From: Chloroflexia bacterium
GTDB taxonomy: Bacteria; Chloroflexota; Chloroflexia; Thermomicrobiales; UBA6265
Direction: 5' to 3'
Length of the DNA stretch: 5,164 nt
NCBI GenBank assembly: GCA_013698285.1
Contig: JACCVE010000364.1
Location: 1 to 5,164 of the forward strand
In this document: piece after piece, positions 4,106 through 5,164 of the stretch
How positions within the stretch are numbered: position 1 is the first letter of the stretch
How the letters are laid out: each line of letters opens with the position of its first letter
The notes under the pieces: model-generated
Databases searched by the model: none
Seen by the model: the letters and a program-made list of their open reading frames with translations, nothing else
What the model was told of the DNA's origin: nothing
Program-made: the position numbers and the translations under genes

Positions 4106-5164
4106 CGACCCTCCCGACCTGGCGATACCTGCTGGGGATGGCCCGCTACGCCCCCCGGCTCTACCTGCTCCATGGGGCCCTGTGGAGCGTCATGAACCTG
4201 TCGTTTCTCCTGCCGGGGCTGATCGCCCGGACCTTCTTCGATACCCTCACCGGGCAAGCCCACCCCCCCGCCGGGACGACGGGGCTGATCGTGCTGCTGG
4301 CGGTCATCGCCGTCGGCCGCGCGGCACTGTGGCTCATCGCCGGCTCCGTCGAGATCATCTTCCGGTTCACGATGAGCGGGATGGTGCGCCGCAACCTGCT
4401 GCGACACGTCCTGGACCAACCCGGCGCCCGTGCCTTGCCTCACTCTACGGGTGACGCCATCAGCAGGTTTCGCGACGATGCCTACCAGGCCGAAGACGCC
4501 ATGGACTGGTCGGACGAGATCGTGGGGCAGGGCCTGTTCGCCGTGGTCGCGGCCCTCGTGCTCCTGCGGATCGACGCCCGGATGACCCTGGTCGCCATCC
4601 TGCCGCTGGTGCTCGTGACGCTGGCCGCGCGGTGGGCCAGTACCACGCTGGCCCGCCACCGCGCCACCAGTAGCCAGGCGACCAGCCAGGTCACCGGCGC
4701 CATCGGCGATATCCTCGCCGCGGTCCAGACGGTGCAGGCCGCCGGCGCCGAAGAGCGGACCGTGACCCACTTCCGGCGGCTGAACGACCAGCGCCGCGCG
4801 GCGATGCTGGCCGATCGCCTGGTCGCCAGCGGCCTCGACGCCATCACGACCAACGCGGTGAGCCTGGGCACGGGGCTCGTCATGCTGATGGCCGCCGGGG
4901 GCCTGGGCGACGGGGGGTTGTCGGTGGGGGACTTCGTCCTGTTCGTCGCCTACCTGGGGTTCATCGCCGACTTCACCGCCGGGCTCGGTCAGTTCTTGGT
5001 CCACTATGGGCAAACCGGGGTCGCGTTCTCGCGCATGGGCGCCCTGCTGGGTACCGCCTCGCCCGCCGGGCTGGTGGCACCCACCCCCCTGCACCTGAAG
5101 GGACCCCTGCCCGACGTGCCGTCACCGGCGCGGGGCGAGCGCGACCGGTTGGTCCTCGTGGAGG
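4102..5164 (+). CDS. Second ABC exporter half-transporter, truncated by the window edge
   Basis: The frame opens at GTG 4102 and stays open for 354 codons to the right edge. It starts MTTLPTWRYLLGMARYAPRL and has hydrophobic segments near residues 22-45, 61-84, 140-158, 160-178, 245-266 and 273-300, the six-helix layout of an exporter transmembrane domain. Between them lies the coupling-loop stretch STGDAISRFRDDAYQAEDAM (115-134), equivalent to TPGELIERVDGDV of the upstream partner. After residue 325 a Pro-rich linker (PLPDVPSP) leads to DRLVLVE, where an ATPase domain normally begins; Walker A and all later motifs lie beyond the window. A 4-base GTGA overlap with the upstream stop, plus GAGGAGG seven bases before, indicates translational coupling and a heterodimer. 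Whether its ATP site is intact or degenerate cannot be seen. Confidence 0.92.
   Translation, partial: MTTLPTWRYLLGMARYAPRLYLLHGALWSVMNLSFLLPGLIARTFFDTLTGQAHPPAGTTGLIVLLAVIAVGRAALWLIAGSVEIIFRFTMSGMVRRNLLRHVLDQPGARALPHSTGDAISRFRDDAYQAEDAMDWSDEIVGQGLFAVVAALVLLRIDARMTLVAILPLVLVTLAARWASTTLARHRATSSQATSQVTGAIGDILAAVQTVQAAGAEERTVTHFRRLNDQRRAAMLADRLVASGLDAITTNAVSLGTGLVMLMAAGGLGDGGLSVGDFVLFVAYLGFIADFTAGLGQFLVHYGQTGVAFSRMGALLGTASPAGLVAPTPLHLKGPLPDVPSPARGERDRLVLVE

Noticed and set aside
3973..5094. 373-codon minus-strand frame
   Set aside because: The translation is Gly/Gln/His/Arg-rich and low complexity; the sense strand encodes the exporter subunits with membrane segments and a matching ribosome binding site.

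Overview
The window is GC-rich throughout, with strong third-position G/C in its coding frames. It holds two well-supported complete genes, a third convincing small gene, and one gene cut by the right edge. GC content, small stress and toxin-antitoxin type genes, and an exporter pair with an LSAGQ-type signature suggest a high-GC soil or thermophilic bacterium. Chloroflexota (Thermomicrobia-like) is my first guess and Actinomycetota the alternative. This is an inference from style, because no taxonomic marker gene is present.

Layout, left to right. At 120-890 (+) lies a 256-aa protein with two PRC-barrel-like halves and a C-terminal YsnF/DUF2382-type segment, a stress-associated architecture. 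From 891 to 1296 I see no gene. That stretch holds a cluster of hairpins (986-1044) and a 94-bp palindromic repeat pair (1145-1238) that looks like a dispersed MITE/REP-type element. At 1297-1605 (-) lies a 102-aa ribbon-helix-helix antitoxin-like protein with a strong ribosome binding site. Its stop overlaps an ATG that opens a frame of only 10 codons, where a MazF/PemK-type toxin would be expected, so the antitoxin looks orphaned. At 1760-1979 (+) is a candidate transcription unit: an extended -10 element, a leader of about 100 nt, an excellent Shine-Dalgarno and a 34-codon ORF with no recognisable family. From 1980 to 2353 I see no convincing gene, only a C-rich, G-poor tract and several hairpins; the last hairpin touches the ribosome binding site of the next gene.

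From 2354 onward are two ABC exporter half-transporters on the + strand. The first (2354-4105, 583 aa) is complete, with every nucleotide-binding motif intact. The second begins at a GTG that overlaps the first gene's TGA (GTGA, 4102-4105) and runs off the right edge just before its ATP-binding domain. The two are almost certainly translationally coupled subunits of one heterodimeric exporter. Substrate and direction cannot be read from the sequence beyond the exporter-type fold. I found no tRNA, rRNA, CRISPR array or transposase.
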